DNA of 64,000 nt from Steroidobacter denitrificans (GCF_001579945.1 NZ_CP011971.1:3222030-3286029), one strand, 5' to 3'; numbered from the stretch's first letter, positions 36,801 through 46,265 are shown. The notes: a model not told the origin generated them from the letters alone. Numbers and translations: made by a program.

Positions 36801-38870
36801 GTGGAAGGAAGAAAAAGATTACTGGCATATGTCGTGGCCTTACTCATCGGCGCCGCATTGGCGATAAACCTGGCCCAGGCCGCACCTGCCGGACAAGACC
36901 AGGAGGGTCGACAAGCCTATGACCGCTATTGCGCACAGTGTCATAATGTCAGCTTGCGCGGCAGTGCGCATGGGGCGCCTTTGTTAGGTCCTCATTTCGT
37001 TTCGCGCTGGGAGCATAGCGCCACTGTCGATCTTGCCGCCTATCTGCGCAGCAACATGTCGACCACGGTACCGCCGACGACAGGCAATGAAGTGTATGTG
37101 GCGATTGCGGCCTACCTTCAGCAAAGCAACGGGATCACACCGGACGAAGCACCGCTTCTTGCAGATACCGGCACATCCACCCCGGACCTGAAACCCGACC
37201 TGGAGACGACCGTTCCAGAGCTGGCTAAAACGGCTGGAAGATGGGTCAATCGTGTCATCCCCGAGCTCGCGCCAGTCACCGATGCCCTGCTGCGCAAGCC
37301 GCCGGATTCCGACTGGTTGAGCTGGCGACGTACCCAAGATGGCCAAGGGTATAGCCCTTTAGGAAAAATCAATCGCGGTAATGTATCTCGGCTCAAGCTT
37401 GCCTGGGTCATCACGATGTATGAAGGCAGCAACCAAGCCACACCGATCGTGCATGACGGCGTCATGTTTTTGACGCATCCGGGCAATATCATTCAGGCCA
37501 TTGATGCGGCAACGGGTGAGCTTATCTGGGAGTATGCATATCCGTATCCACCCGCATCGCGCACCATGGGTGGCCCCATGCGCAACATTGCAATCTACAA
37601 GGATAAGATTTATCTGGCGACCTATGATGCCGCAGTCGTGGCCATCGATGCACGCAGCGGCGTACCTGTCTGGCGTGCCGTCCAGGCTGACTACACCAAA
37701 GGCTACACGCATACGATCGGTCCGGTCATTGCCGACGGCGTCGTCGTCAGCGGCATGAATGGCTGTGAGCGCTACAACAATGACGGCTGTTTCATTACCG
37801 GCCACGATCCGGAGACCGGCCGCGAATTGTGGCGAACTTCCACGCTTGCCTTGCCCGGCGATCCAAATGAAGCAACCTGGGGCAATGTCCCGCCAGAGCG
37901 GCGAGCCGGAGGAGACAACTGGATTCCCGGCACTTTCGACCCCGAGCTTGGCACCTACTTTGTTGGCACATCACAAGCCAAGCCATGGGTGGCCGTCAGC
38001 CGAGGTATGACGCCGCTGGATGCAGCGTTATACACCAGCTCGACACTCGCGTTGGACCCTCGTACAGGCCGCATGAAATGGCATTTTCAGCACAATGCCG
38101 GCGACTCGCTGGATCAGGATGCTTCCTTTGAGCGTATCTTGATCGATGTCGGTGCGGAAAAGCAGGTCGTGACGATAGGCAAGGATGGAATTCTTTGGAA
38201 GCTGGATCGACGCAGTGGCGCATTCCGCGGTGTAGCTGAAACCCTGCCGCAAGACATCTATGCACGCATCGATCACCAGACGGGGCGTCTGGAATATCGT
38301 CAGGACATCATCGACGCCAAGATCGATGACGCGGTCACCGTCTGTCCGGGCGCTGCGGGTGGGCACAACTGGCAAGCGAGTGCATACAGTCCCGAAACCG
38401 GCGCATTGATCATTCCGCTGATTCAATTGTGTTCCGTAGTCATTGCTGGCGAGGTCGAGCAACAAGGTAGCTACGCAGCCACTATCAATACCATCCCTAT
38501 GCCTGGCAGCGATAATCAGCTGGGACGCCTGAGCAGTTGGGACGTGGAATCGCTCCAGGAACGCTGGACACATACCCAGCGCGCCATGTTCATGACGGGC
38601 GTGCTGACGACTGCCGGCAAGTTGGCTTTCGTCGGCGATGTGGACCGTTACTTCAAGGCCTTCGACGTGGACAATGGCAAGGTCCTTTGGCAGACCCGCC
38701 TGGGCGCGCCGCTGCATGGCTATCCGATCGCCTATGCGGTCGACGGCAAACAATACGTGGCGGTACCCACCGGCATCGGTCTGTTGAGGATGCTCACGGC
38801 GGAGCAAAGCCCGGAGATTTACCAGCCGATCGGCGGGAATGCTCTGTATGTCTTTGAACTCGCGGAATGA
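36801..38870 (+). CDS. Secreted haem-c / PQQ-type quinohaemoprotein dehydrogenase
   Basis: Periplasmic PQQ-dependent dehydrogenase with an N-terminal cytochrome c domain. From the GTG at 36801 (GGAG 7 nt upstream) the protein starts with a clear signal peptide (RLLAYVVALLIGAALAINLAQA) and has 689 residues; an ATG at 36747 would give a poor leader. The haem site is CAQCH (C44, C47, H48), the likely distal Met is in NMSTTVPP, and the eight-bladed propeller follows (repeated DPETGRELWR-like and DARSGVPVW motifs; FDPELGTYFVGTSQAKPW near the active site). The vicinal Cys pair of classical quinoprotein alcohol dehydrogenases is absent. Substrate unknown. It lies between yicC and gmk. Confidence 0.85.
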   Translation: MEGRKRLLAYVVALLIGAALAINLAQAAPAGQDQEGRQAYDRYCAQCHNVSLRGSAHGAPLLGPHFVSRWEHSATVDLAAYLRSNMSTTVPPTTGNEVYVAIAAYLQQSNGITPDEAPLLADTGTSTPDLKPDLETTVPELAKTAGRWVNRVIPELAPVTDALLRKPPDSDWLSWRRTQDGQGYSPLGKINRGNVSRLKLAWVITMYEGSNQATPIVHDGVMFLTHPGNIIQAIDAATGELIWEYAYPYPPASRTMGGPMRNIAIYKDKIYLATYDAAVVAIDARSGVPVWRAVQADYTKGYTHTIGPVIADGVVVSGMNGCERYNNDGCFITGHDPETGRELWRTSTLALPGDPNEATWGNVPPERRAGGDNWIPGTFDPELGTYFVGTSQAKPWVAVSRGMTPLDAALYTSSTLALDPRTGRMKWHFQHNAGDSLDQDASFERILIDVGAEKQVVTIGKDGILWKLDRRSGAFRGVAETLPQDIYARIDHQTGRLEYRQDIIDAKIDDAVTVCPGAAGGHNWQASAYSPETGALIIPLIQLCSVVIAGEVEQQGSYAATINTIPMPGSDNQLGRLSSWDVESLQERWTHTQRAMFMTGVLTTAGKLAFVGDVDRYFKAFDVDNGKVLWQTRLGAPLHGYPIAYAVDGKQYVAVPTGIGLLRMLTAEQSPEIYQPIGGNALYVFELAE

Positions 38871-38992
38871 GGACTTGAGACGCACGACATCGTGAATCCG
38901 GCAGGAAAGGGTCGTCGCTTTTTCCAGGGAAGCCTATAATCGCCGGCGCCATTCGGTGTCTGCGTCGCTATGCCCGTTAAGTCCAAGATCTT

Positions 38993-39691
38993 ATGTCTCA
39001 TCCGCGCATGCCTGACGATTCAGTAAGTCAGGGGATGACCGTCTCGCCACGTTGCGCCGGGAAGGAATCGGTCAAAAAACTCCGTGGACAATTGTTCGTC
39101 ATTGCCGCTCCCTCGGGTGCCGGCAAGACCTCGCTGGTGCGCGCCTTGATGCAGCACCGGCCGGATCTTCGCTTTTCGATCTCCTATACGACCCGTCCGC
39201 AGCGACCGAACGAGGTGGATAAGCGGGATTATTTCTTTGTCGATGAGCGGACCTTCGAGCAAATGGCCGCCACGGGTAAATTTCTCGAACATGCTCGCGT
39301 GTTTGACCATCACTACGGCACCTCCAAAGCACAGGTCGAGGCCCTGCTGGAACAGGGCGAGAATGTACTGTTGGAAATCGACTGGCAGGGCGCGCAACAA
39401 ATTCGCCGGGCAATGCCCACATGCCATTCCATATTCATCCTACCCCCCTCACGGGAAGCTCTGGAGCAGCGACTGCGAGGCCGCCAATCGGACAGCGATG
39501 AGGTGATTGCGCGCCGACTGCGCGATTCGATCGGGGACATGTCTCACTGGGCAGAATTCGACGCGGTGGTGATCAACGACGACTTCGGTCAGGCTACGAG
39601 CGACCTTGCGGCGATCGTGGCAGGCGAAACGCGGCGCTTTTCGCGGCAACGACCCGAACTACGACCTTTGCTGGACCGCCTGCTGAGCTAA
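38993..39691 (+). CDS. gmk: Guanylate kinase (Gmk)
   Basis: GMP kinase. P-loop APSGAGKTSL, GMP-binding FSISYTTRPQRPNEVD and YGTSKAQVE, and LLEIDWQGAQQIRR are present. It has 232 residues because about 28 unconserved residues precede the core (KKLRGQLFVIAAPSG); a later start is possible. It is normally next to yicC. Confidence 0.94.
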   Translation: MSHPRMPDDSVSQGMTVSPRCAGKESVKKLRGQLFVIAAPSGAGKTSLVRALMQHRPDLRFSISYTTRPQRPNEVDKRDYFFVDERTFEQMAATGKFLEHARVFDHHYGTSKAQVEALLEQGENVLLEIDWQGAQQIRRAMPTCHSIFILPPSREALEQRLRGRQSDSDEVIARRLRDSIGDMSHWAEFDAVVINDDFGQATSDLAAIVAGETRRFSRQRPELRPLLDRLLS

Positions 39692-39801
39692 GGAATCTCC
39701 TATCGCCTGCCGGCTTGTGTCCGAATATTGCCAGGCACCCAGCATTGCCCGGCACTCGAAGCGAACAGGTTGCGTGCGCAGGCGACGTGCGGTGTCCGAC
39801 C

Positions 39802-40017
39802 TCAATCCGGTTGCTGCTGCTGTCCGGCCCCGGCGGCGCGCCTGGCCAGACGATGCAGCAGAACATTGTATCGGCTCCAGGCCTCGACGTTCCGGCCCCG
39901 ATGAAATGCACAGGCACGGCCGGCGAGCCGGCATGCTTCCTCGACCTCCCCCGCTGCGGCCAGCGCTTTCAGGCTCGCGAGCAGGATGTCATCCAGCGCA
40001 GGAATGGCCTCAATCAT
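39802..40017 (-). CDS. Small hypothetical protein, last gene of the DUF2249 cluster
   Basis: 71 residues, helical and Ala-rich (LLASLKALAAAGEVEEACRL, then WSRYNVLLHRLARRA), ending in a Gln-rich tail. It overlaps the upstream DUF59 gene by 8 nt, which supports it as a genuine co-translated gene. I do not recognise a defined family. Confidence 0.55.
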   Translation of the reverse strand: MIEAIPALDDILLASLKALAAAGEVEEACRLAGRACAFHRGRNVEAWSRYNVLLHRLARRAAGAGQQQQPD

Positions 40018-40336
40018 CTGGAATTCCGAAATGCGCCTTGGCTTCCGGCCGCATCATTCCTGGATTCCACGGCGGATCATAAGTCATCTCTACCTCGGCC
40101 GAGGTGATGTCATCGGTCGAGAGCGCCGCCTCATAAGCGCCGGTCTGTAGATAATGGGTCGCCGGACAGCCTCGCGTCGTAGTCGTCATCATGATGTGCG
40201 CGGCGCCCTCGGCATTGACATCTACGTCATAAATGAGTCCGAGATCGACGATGTTATAGCCCAGCTCCGGGTCGATAACCACGCGCAGCGCCTCCCAGAC
40301 ACGCTGTACCGTCTCCTCACCGGCTGCGCCGCTCAC
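40010..40336 (-). CDS. DUF59 / MIP18-family iron-sulfur assembly factor-like protein
   Basis: 108 residues of the PaaD/SufT-like DUF59 family, which helps mature Fe-S proteins. Conserved points are ALRVVIDPELGYNIVDLGLIYDV and the TTTTRGCPATHYL loop with the reactive Cys, then VEMTYDPPWNPGMM. It overlaps the genes on both sides (40333-40336 with the DUF2249 protein, 40010-40017 with the small protein), indicating translational coupling. Confidence 0.88.
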   Translation of the reverse strand: MSGAAGEETVQRVWEALRVVIDPELGYNIVDLGLIYDVDVNAEGAAHIMMTTTTRGCPATHYLQTGAYEAALSTDDITSAEVEMTYDPPWNPGMMRPEAKAHFGIPDD

Positions 40337-40881
40337 GCCGCCCCCGGCTGCACGGTACCGATGCGAATCAACATTCGGTAAGTCTTGCCGTCGGGCTCAA
40401 AGGCACCTTGCCAGCTATGGCCACGCTTGGCGAGTTCCGGAAGCAGAAACACCGGTTCGCGGCACAGCAGCGCCGCCAGCACCTCTCCCTTGGGCATTTC
40501 CTCGATGGCTGCGAGTATGCGCACCATGGGCTCGGGCGGATCCAGGTTGCGGTTATCCATCTCGCGTGCCGGGGCGGGCCAGGCATCGTGCTGCTTCGAT
40601 CCGGCAGGCGCCGCGACAGTCTGTTCAGCACTCACGCCGCCGGCGGCTGGCGCCGCGGGCGTGAATTCGACCTGCCAGTCGCCACCGCTCAGTTCCGTGG
40701 CCTCATGATCGAAACCCATGGAACCGAGCACTCGAAACAGAGGTATCGGTTTGAAAGTAGCGAACAGGCGCAGTCCCTGTCCAGGTTCCAGCTTCTTGAC
40801 TGCACCCAAGATTGCATCAAAAGGTTCACCGCCGGATCGCAGGATCGGACGGACATCGAGTTCAATGAAATTTTCAGACAT
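40333..40881 (-). CDS. Protein with two DUF2249 (TusA-like) domains
   Basis: 182 residues. The first domain is about 1-75 (IELDVRPILRSGGEPFDAILGAVKKLEPGQGLRL...GFDHEA), followed by an Ala/Pro-rich linker, then a second domain from about 105 (NRNLDPPEPMVRILAAIEEMPKGEVLAALLCREPVFLLPEL). DUF2249 domains resemble the TusA sulfur carriers, but the TusA Cys is not in the expected place in domain one. Sits between the membrane protein and the DUF59 gene. Confidence 0.85.
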   Translation of the reverse strand: MSENFIELDVRPILRSGGEPFDAILGAVKKLEPGQGLRLFATFKPIPLFRVLGSMGFDHEATELSGGDWQVEFTPAAPAAGGVSAEQTVAAPAGSKQHDAWPAPAREMDNRNLDPPEPMVRILAAIEEMPKGEVLAALLCREPVFLLPELAKRGHSWQGAFEPDGKTYRMLIRIGTVQPGAA

Positions 40882-40894
40882 CGCCTTTTCCTCA

Positions 40895-42247
40895 TCAACT
40901 GGCGACTAGAGTAAACAATAGTCGCGGCTGGCGCGTGCCGGCGGGCAGACGCCGTGCAGCCTCGACATCAACAAGTCTACGGATACGCACGAGTTCCACT
41001 GCTATACCGACGCATGCAATCAGCATGACAGCCGCCGCGGCACGGAAAATCAGCGGCGTCCCGATAAATAGACACAGTACCGCTATATCGACCGCGCCAA
41101 AGTAAGCCCAGAACCATTTGCCGGCACGAGGCTCGACGACGAGATCCTGTACGCGCGGCGTCGGCGTCTTTCCCAGCACCGGTCCGTAGCATTCCAGCCA
41201 TGTCATGAAGGCTGTGATCTTGTAGAGCTTGGCAAGGCCGAGCCCGCTCAGCCAGCCGAAGCACACCAGGAATACCAACGCGCCACTGTACTGCAGGATC
41301 ACACCTGAGGCAGCACAAATGAGGATCAGCAACGCCGCCACGGCAAGATGCCCCAGCGCCACACCGGCCATGCGGCTGTTCAGTTCGATCACGGGCCGTA
41401 CGCGCTTGCGGTAAAGCCGCAGTACATCATGTGCATAAAGCACCAGCGAGAAAAGAGCCGCCAGACCGGCGACCGCCAGCACCGGGGTCAGGCTGATGCC
41501 GGTGATCGTCGCCACAATGCCGGCACCGATCAGGATCACCATCGACAAAGCGCCCAGATACAACGTCCAGCGTGTCGGTGCGCCGTCCAGTTCCGGCGAG
41601 AGCATGAACATCGCGAGCAGTCGATGGCTGACACCCATGGCAGTGAACGTGAGCCAGCCGCCCAGCCCTGCAATCACGTGCAGCGGTACGCCGCGCGCAT
41701 GGAGTTCCGCCAATAGCGGCATGTTCGCGTAACCGCCGAATCCCAGCATAAAGATGCTACCGAAGGTAACTGTTGCCGCGACGCTGCACAGACCGACGAC
41801 GACAAAGCATGCTGGCAGATTCAATGGCCTCGCTCTGGCCAATGTGCAGCCGAGTATCCACAGTACGAGCAAAAATCCACTACCGAGGAGTACAGCCGCG
41901 GCAAGGAAACAGTGTCTGATGAATGGCAGAACACCGGCGAGTTGCAGGAAACCAGCCAGCAACGCCAGCAGCCCCGCAAGAATCAGCACCAGCGCCAGTA
42001 GCGGTAACGAGTTGCTGTAGATGGGTTTGGCCACCAGCACCGGTACGAACTGGAACAGCGCGCCGCACATCAGCAGACTGAGCCAGCCGAGCGTTATGCA
42101 GTGGACTAGGAATAGCGTTTGCGGCGCCCGCAGGGGGTGCGCAGGATAACCGACGCCGAAGGTCATCAGCGCTTCCGCCAGCAGCAGAAATACAAATGCG
42201 GTCGCGAAATACGACAGCGTCCATCGCGAAAGAGTCGTACCCGCCAT
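40895..42247 (-). CDS. Polytopic membrane protein, distantly haem-copper-oxidase/NnrS-like
   Basis: About 450 residues with about 12 predicted hydrophobic helices (from LSYFATAFVFLLLAEALMTFG to AAAVMLIACVGIAVEL). Histidines lie at helix positions (FLVHCITLGW, HVIAGLGGWLTFTAMGVSH), which recalls cytochrome-oxidase-subunit-I-like and NnrS families, but the full haem/copper ligand set is not visible. I chose the ATG at 42247 because the longer TTG-started frame runs through a perfect 12-bp hairpin. Gene neighbours suggest a nitric-oxide or redox-related role; that is inference. Confidence 0.75.
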   Translation of the reverse strand: MAGTTLSRWTLSYFATAFVFLLLAEALMTFGVGYPAHPLRAPQTLFLVHCITLGWLSLLMCGALFQFVPVLVAKPIYSNSLPLLALVLILAGLLALLAGFLQLAGVLPFIRHCFLAAAVLLGSGFLLVLWILGCTLARARPLNLPACFVVVGLCSVAATVTFGSIFMLGFGGYANMPLLAELHARGVPLHVIAGLGGWLTFTAMGVSHRLLAMFMLSPELDGAPTRWTLYLGALSMVILIGAGIVATITGISLTPVLAVAGLAALFSLVLYAHDVLRLYRKRVRPVIELNSRMAGVALGHLAVAALLILICAASGVILQYSGALVFLVCFGWLSGLGLAKLYKITAFMTWLECYGPVLGKTPTPRVQDLVVEPRAGKWFWAYFGAVDIAVLCLFIGTPLIFRAAAAVMLIACVGIAVELVRIRRLVDVEAARRLPAGTRQPRLLFTLVAS

Positions 42248-42266
42248 GATGATGCTCACCGGCAAC

Positions 42267-42296
42267 GGAGGGTGCGCTTTCAATAGCGCACCCTCC
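42267..42296. terminator. Intercistronic hairpin in the DUF2249 cluster
   Basis: GGAGGGTGCGCT (42267-42278), loop TTCAAT, AGCGCACCCTCC (42285-42296): a perfect 12-bp stem in the leader between the first DUF2249 gene and the membrane-protein gene. No T-run. It could attenuate or stabilise part of the transcript. Confidence 0.6.
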
Positions 42297-42311
42297 ACCG
42301 CCAACAGAAAC

Positions 42312-42569
42312 CTATTGAGGTAGTTTGCCGATCCTTACCCGCCAGGCCACCGGACCGGATTCCAAGTAGCTCCAAGAATATTGCTTTGGATGTTCGGCTT
42401 CCAGTTGATAATAGAGCGGCTTCGGATCGTGGTCATTGATGAACACGAACGCATCACCCGGCTTCAGGTTATCGACGAGTTCGAATATTTTCGCATGTCG
42501 CTGTACCGGGATAAGGCTGCGAATATCTATTTCCTGCTCCTGGTTGGCAGAGGATTGAGGGGCAGACAT
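42312..42569 (-). CDS. DUF2249 domain protein
   Basis: 85 residues: IDIRSLIPVQRHAKIFELVDNLKPGDAFVFINDHDPKPLYYQLEAEHPKQYSW and the terminal VAWRVRIGK are the full DUF2249 fold, a TusA-related module often fused to or near hemerythrin and nitric-oxide-stress genes. AAGGAG lies 6 nt before the ATG at 42569. First gene of the cluster, just downstream of the palindromic promoter. Confidence 0.88.
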   Translation of the reverse strand: MSAPQSSANQEQEIDIRSLIPVQRHAKIFELVDNLKPGDAFVFINDHDPKPLYYQLEAEHPKQYSWSYLESGPVAWRVRIGKLPQ

Positions 42570-42604
42570 CACTGACTCCTTCGGGTCACATCGGGGAGCG
42601 AAAG

Positions 42605-42635
42605 CTTTTATTTTTAAACTGGTATTGTCAATACC
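42605..42635 (-). promoter_or_regulatory. Promoter of the DUF2249 cluster with overlapping palindrome
   Basis: A perfect palindrome, GGTATTG-T-CAATACC (42621-42635), includes on the minus strand a consensus -35 TTGACA (42626-42631). A weak -10 (TAAAAG, 42605-42610) lies 15 nt on. A dimeric repressor would block this promoter. I cannot name the regulator; it is not the FNR/DNR consensus. Confidence 0.6.
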
Positions 42636-42791
42636 TATTTGCCATGTCGTGCGTCCGCTGCGTTATATTCTCAGCCGGCTTGTACGGGCTCGCGAGATCC
42701 AGCGGCGCCTCGACGGCGATACCGAAGAAGGCGGGCCTCGAACATCCATGAATCGCTGCCCTGCGGCCCGTACCCAAAGGAACCTGTCTGT

Positions 42792-43550
42792 ATGAACTCC
42801 AGAAGAATCGTCCACACGAGCCGCACGGCTGTACTGTTTGCGGCAATGACGGCCTGCACCATGCTTTTGTCGGGCATGACCCACGCTGCCGAGGAGGAAC
42901 GCTTGCGCACAATCACGGTCACCGGCCAGGGAGAGACCCAGGCCGAACCCGACCGTGCGATCGTGCAACTCGGAGTGGAATCGCGCAAGCCTAAAATGGA
43001 GGATGCACGCGCCGAGGTAACTAAAACCGTCGATGCAGTACTCAAGCTCACGCGTGAGCTGCAGATCGAATCACGGCACGTGCGCGCCACTCGCATCAAC
43101 ATTCAGCCCGAATACAACTGGGACAACAGCACACGAGAACGCCACTTGATCGGCTACCACGTCTCACGTCAGATCGAAATCGAACTGCGTGATCTGGACA
43201 GATTGGGCCACCTGCTGGAGCGATCCTTCGATCTGGGTGTCAATCAGGCTGGCGATCCGCGCCTGGATTCCAGCAAGCGCCGCGATCTGGAACGCGAGGC
43301 GCTCGCCAAGGCTGTACGGGATGCTCGCCTGAATGCCGAGGCGGTGGCCAAAGCCGCGGGTGCGCGCATCGGTGCGCCACGCTCGATCTCGGCCGGTTCC
43401 GGCTACGTCCAGCCGCCGCTACCGGTACGGATGAAGGCGGTGGCCATGGCCGAATCTGTCGATGCCTCGCAAAGCTACCAGAGCGGGCAAATGACGTTCA
43501 ACGGCTCGGTTCAGATCGAATACGACCTGATGCCGTTGCCGGGACAATAA
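42792..43550 (+). CDS. SIMPL-domain (DUF541, YggE-like) periplasmic protein
   Basis: 252 residues. Signal peptide (RTAVLFAAMTACTMLLSGMTHA) then the SIMPL domain: ITVTGQGETQAEPDRAIVQLGV, VRATRINIQPEY, REALAKAVRDARLNAEAVAKAAG-like pattern. YggE-like proteins are linked to oxidative-stress tolerance. Starts at the ATG 42792, 222 nt from the divergent DUF2249 gene. Confidence 0.88.
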   Translation: MNSRRIVHTSRTAVLFAAMTACTMLLSGMTHAAEEERLRTITVTGQGETQAEPDRAIVQLGVESRKPKMEDARAEVTKTVDAVLKLTRELQIESRHVRATRINIQPEYNWDNSTRERHLIGYHVSRQIEIELRDLDRLGHLLERSFDLGVNQAGDPRLDSSKRRDLEREALAKAVRDARLNAEAVAKAAGARIGAPRSISAGSGYVQPPLPVRMKAVAMAESVDASQSYQSGQMTFNGSVQIEYDLMPLPGQ

Positions 43551-43573
43551 ATTGCGGGTAAAGGCCGGATTCG

Positions 43574-43861
43574 CTAGGTGGTAACGCGATCCAGCAACAG
43601 TACCGTGCCATCGACACCGGTCACCCGGACTTTGGCGCCCGCCGGCAAGTCCGGGCCGCGTACCAGCCAGTCGCGGTTGCCCAGTCGCACCCGGCCGGCA
43701 CCGTTCTCCAATGCCTGCTGCAGAACGATGATCTGGCCGATATGACTATGCCCCGAACGATGACTGGCCAGGGGACTGTCAAACTCGCGCTGACGCTGAC
43801 GGTACTGGCGCCAGAAGTACAGCGAAAATACGGTACAGGCAAAGATGAGGAACCAAGTCAT
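43574..43861 (-). CDS. NfeD-like small membrane protein
   Basis: 95 residues: a membrane helix at the N-terminus (MTWFLIFACTVFSLYFW), a charged linker and a C-terminal OB-fold-like segment (GRVRLGNRDWLVRGPDLPAGAKVRVTGVDGTVLLLDRV) matching the NfeD C-terminal domain. Full NfeD proteins are longer, so this is a short form. Start 43861 chosen at the helix; the open frame to 43984 is not supported. Confidence 0.7.
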   Translation of the reverse strand: MTWFLIFACTVFSLYFWRQYRQRQREFDSPLASHRSGHSHIGQIIVLQQALENGAGRVRLGNRDWLVRGPDLPAGAKVRVTGVDGTVLLLDRVTT

Positions 43862-44050
43862 GGAAGATTTCCTACGCTGTGCGCCCACCCTAGCAGCCCG
43901 GCAGCCCGGGAATCGATGAGGGAATTCACATCTATGCCGGCAGACTTCATCCGAGCGACGGGTTTCTGCGCCGGACTCGTCCATCCTGCCTGGTCTTGCA
44001 CACCTGCCGGATCCCTCACCCGTCCGCCCCCTCGAGCACCGATCTTGCGC

Positions 44051-46075
44051 TCAGACGGCGGTGCGGGCGCCTCGACCGTTATTACGCTTCAAATGCACCA
44101 GCAGCAGGGAGACCGCAGCCGGTGTCACGCCCGGCAGACGCGCAGCCTGTCCCAGGGTGGACGGCCGAGCCTGCTGCAACTTCTGACATACCTCGATCGA
44201 TAGACCGCGGACCTGCGCATAATCCGTATCCGGTGGCAGCTGCATTTCCTCATGCCGCCGCTGCCGCTCGATCTCTTCTCGTTGGCGATCGATATAGCCG
44301 GCGTACTTCGCCTGTACTTCCACCTGCAGTTGCACCTGCTCGACGAGTCGCGCATCGGTGCGCCCATCCGGTTCCTCCAGGTACGGATTCGACCGTCCGG
44401 CCAAACGCTGCGGATGGTTGCATGGCTGCGCGCCCGGATCATCTCGTGCTCCCGCCGCTGCGTTCATCATCCAGGCCGGCAATCCCACGGACGGGATGCA
44501 GGTCAGGGACGCATAACGCACTTCCGGCCGACGCAACAGATCAAAGCCGCACATCTCGCGGCTCAAGGTCGGGCCCAGCGGCTCGAGCGCCTGTGCCGCG
44601 GACGACAAATGATGCGGATGCACCATCGTCTGCTGCAAGCGCCGTACCTCCGCCGAAATGGCCGTGCGCTTGCTTTCAAAAAAGCGCCAGCGCTCATCAT
44701 CGACCAGTCCCAGCTCGCGTCCCTTCGGCGTGAGGCGCAGGTCCGCATTGTCCTCGCGCAGCAACAGCCGGTATTCAGCACGACTAGTGAACATCCGATA
44801 CGGTTCGCTGACGCCACGCGTGATCAAATCATCCACCAGTACGCCAATATAGGCTTCATCACGGCGTGGTGACCAGGGTTCACGTTCCTGCACACGCAAG
44901 GCGGCATTCAAACCGGCCAGCAGCCCCTGTGCAGCCGCCTCTTCGTAGCCGGTCGTACCGTTGATCTGACCTGCAAAAAACAATCCCTCGATGAATTTCG
45001 TCTCCAGGGTTCTGCATAGGTCGCGCGGATCGAAGTAGTCGTATTCGATCGCATACCCCGGGCGGGTGACATGGGCGCGTTCGAGCCCCTTGATGGAGCG
45101 CACCAGCGCCAATTGCACATCGAAAGGCAGGCTGGTCGAAATGCCGTTCGGATAGACCTCATGAGTCGAAAGTCCCTCGGGCTCGATGAATATCTGGTGC
45201 GAAGTCTTGTCCGCGAAGCGATGCACCTTGTCCTCGACGGAGGGACAGTAGCGCGGCCCGACACCTTCGATCACCCCGGTGAACATCGGCGAGCGATCGC
45301 AGCCGGCACGAATGATTTCATGGGTGCGTTCATTCGTCGCCGTGATGTGACAGACCACCTGCGCCGGATGATCGCTACGGCGCCCGAGGTATGAGAATAC
45401 CGGAACCGGCTCATCACCCGGCTGGTGAATCAGCCCTTCGTAGTCGATGGTGCGTCCGTCGATGCGCGGCGGCGTGCCAGTCTTCAGCCGGCCCACCCGA
45501 AACGGTAGCCGGCGCAGTCTGGCCGCCAGGCGACTCGATGCCGGATCACCCGCCCGCCCCCCCTGGTAGTTGGTCAGGCCGACATGAATTTTTCCGCCCA
45601 GAAACGTACCCACGGTCAACACGACGGCACGAGCGTGGAACTCGATGCCGGTCTGAGTCACGACGCCGCACACCCGATCACGGTCGATCAGCAGATCGGC
45701 GACTTCCTGCTGGAACACGCTCAGATTCGATTGGTTCTCCAGCAACCAGCGGATGGCTTGACGATAGAGTTGCCGGTCAGCCTGTGCCCGCGTCGCCCGT
45801 ACCGCCGGGCCTTTACTGGCGTTCAAGGTCCGGAACTGGATGCCCGCCCGATCCGCGGCCCGCGCCATGGCGCCGCCTAAGGCGTCGATCTCGCGAACCA
45901 GATGACCCTTGCCGATACCGCCGATCGCCGGATTGCAGCTCAGCTGACCCAGCGTCTCCACGCTCTGGGTGAGCAGCAAGGTACGCGCACCCATGCGCGC
46001 CGCGGCCAGAGCGGCCTCGGTGCCGGCATGGCCGCCACCGACCACGATGACATCGAACTCGTCCGGAAAACGCAT
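44051..46075 (-). CDS. mnmG: tRNA uridine-5-carboxymethylaminomethyl modification enzyme MnmG (GidA)
   Basis: FAD-dependent enzyme acting with MnmE to modify U34 of tRNAs. It has 674 residues. The dinucleotide fold is [39 protein letters not shown], the Cys-containing DSRP-like segment near [11 protein letters not shown], and [19 protein letters not shown] are diagnostic. The usual downstream rsmG-parAB genes are absent. Confidence 0.96.
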   Translation of the reverse strand: MRFPDEFDVIVVGGGHAGTEAALAAARMGARTLLLTQSVETLGQLSCNPAIGGIGKGHLVREIDALGGAMARAADRAGIQFRTLNASKGPAVRATRAQADRQLYRQAIRWLLENQSNLSVFQQEVADLLIDRDRVCGVVTQTGIEFHARAVVLTVGTFLGGKIHVGLTNYQGGRAGDPASSRLAARLRRLPFRVGRLKTGTPPRIDGRTIDYEGLIHQPGDEPVPVFSYLGRRSDHPAQVVCHITATNERTHEIIRAGCDRSPMFTGVIEGVGPRYCPSVEDKVHRFADKTSHQIFIEPEGLSTHEVYPNGISTSLPFDVQLALVRSIKGLERAHVTRPGYAIEYDYFDPRDLCRTLETKFIEGLFFAGQINGTTGYEEAAAQGLLAGLNAALRVQEREPWSPRRDEAYIGVLVDDLITRGVSEPYRMFTSRAEYRLLLREDNADLRLTPKGRELGLVDDERWRFFESKRTAISAEVRRLQQTMVHPHHLSSAAQALEPLGPTLSREMCGFDLLRRPEVRYASLTCIPSVGLPAWMMNAAAGARDDPGAQPCNHPQRLAGRSNPYLEEPDGRTDARLVEQVQLQVEVQAKYAGYIDRQREEIERQRRHEEMQLPPDTDYAQVRGLSIEVCQKLQQARPSTLGQAARLPGVTPAAVSLLLVHLKRNNGRGARTAV

Positions 46076-46212
46076 GACAAACCGACCGCCCGGCCGAACC
46101 GGGTGTTGGGGGGCGGCTATTTTAGATCAATCCAGGCCGAATCCATCAAGGGATCTTGATGCCGACGGGTCGGAACTCTCAGCCCGGATCTAAACGACAT
46201 CGAGGCATTGAC

Positions 46213-46252
46213 GATCTCACGGGGCGGCAACTCGCAGCCGCCCCGTGATCGT
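46213..46252. terminator. Terminator-like hairpin downstream of azurin
   Basis: CACGGGGCGGC (46218-46228), 8-nt loop, GCCGCCCCGTG (46237-46247), extended by ATCGT/ACGAT flanks with a small bulge. 19 nt past the azurin stop. A T-run is lacking, but the stem is strong. Confidence 0.6.
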
Positions 46253-46265
46253 CGTCAGGATCGAA

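Noticed and set aside
44051-46265. Origin of replication next to mnmG
   Set aside because: The gap upstream of mnmG has no DnaA boxes and the conserved origin neighbours are missing.
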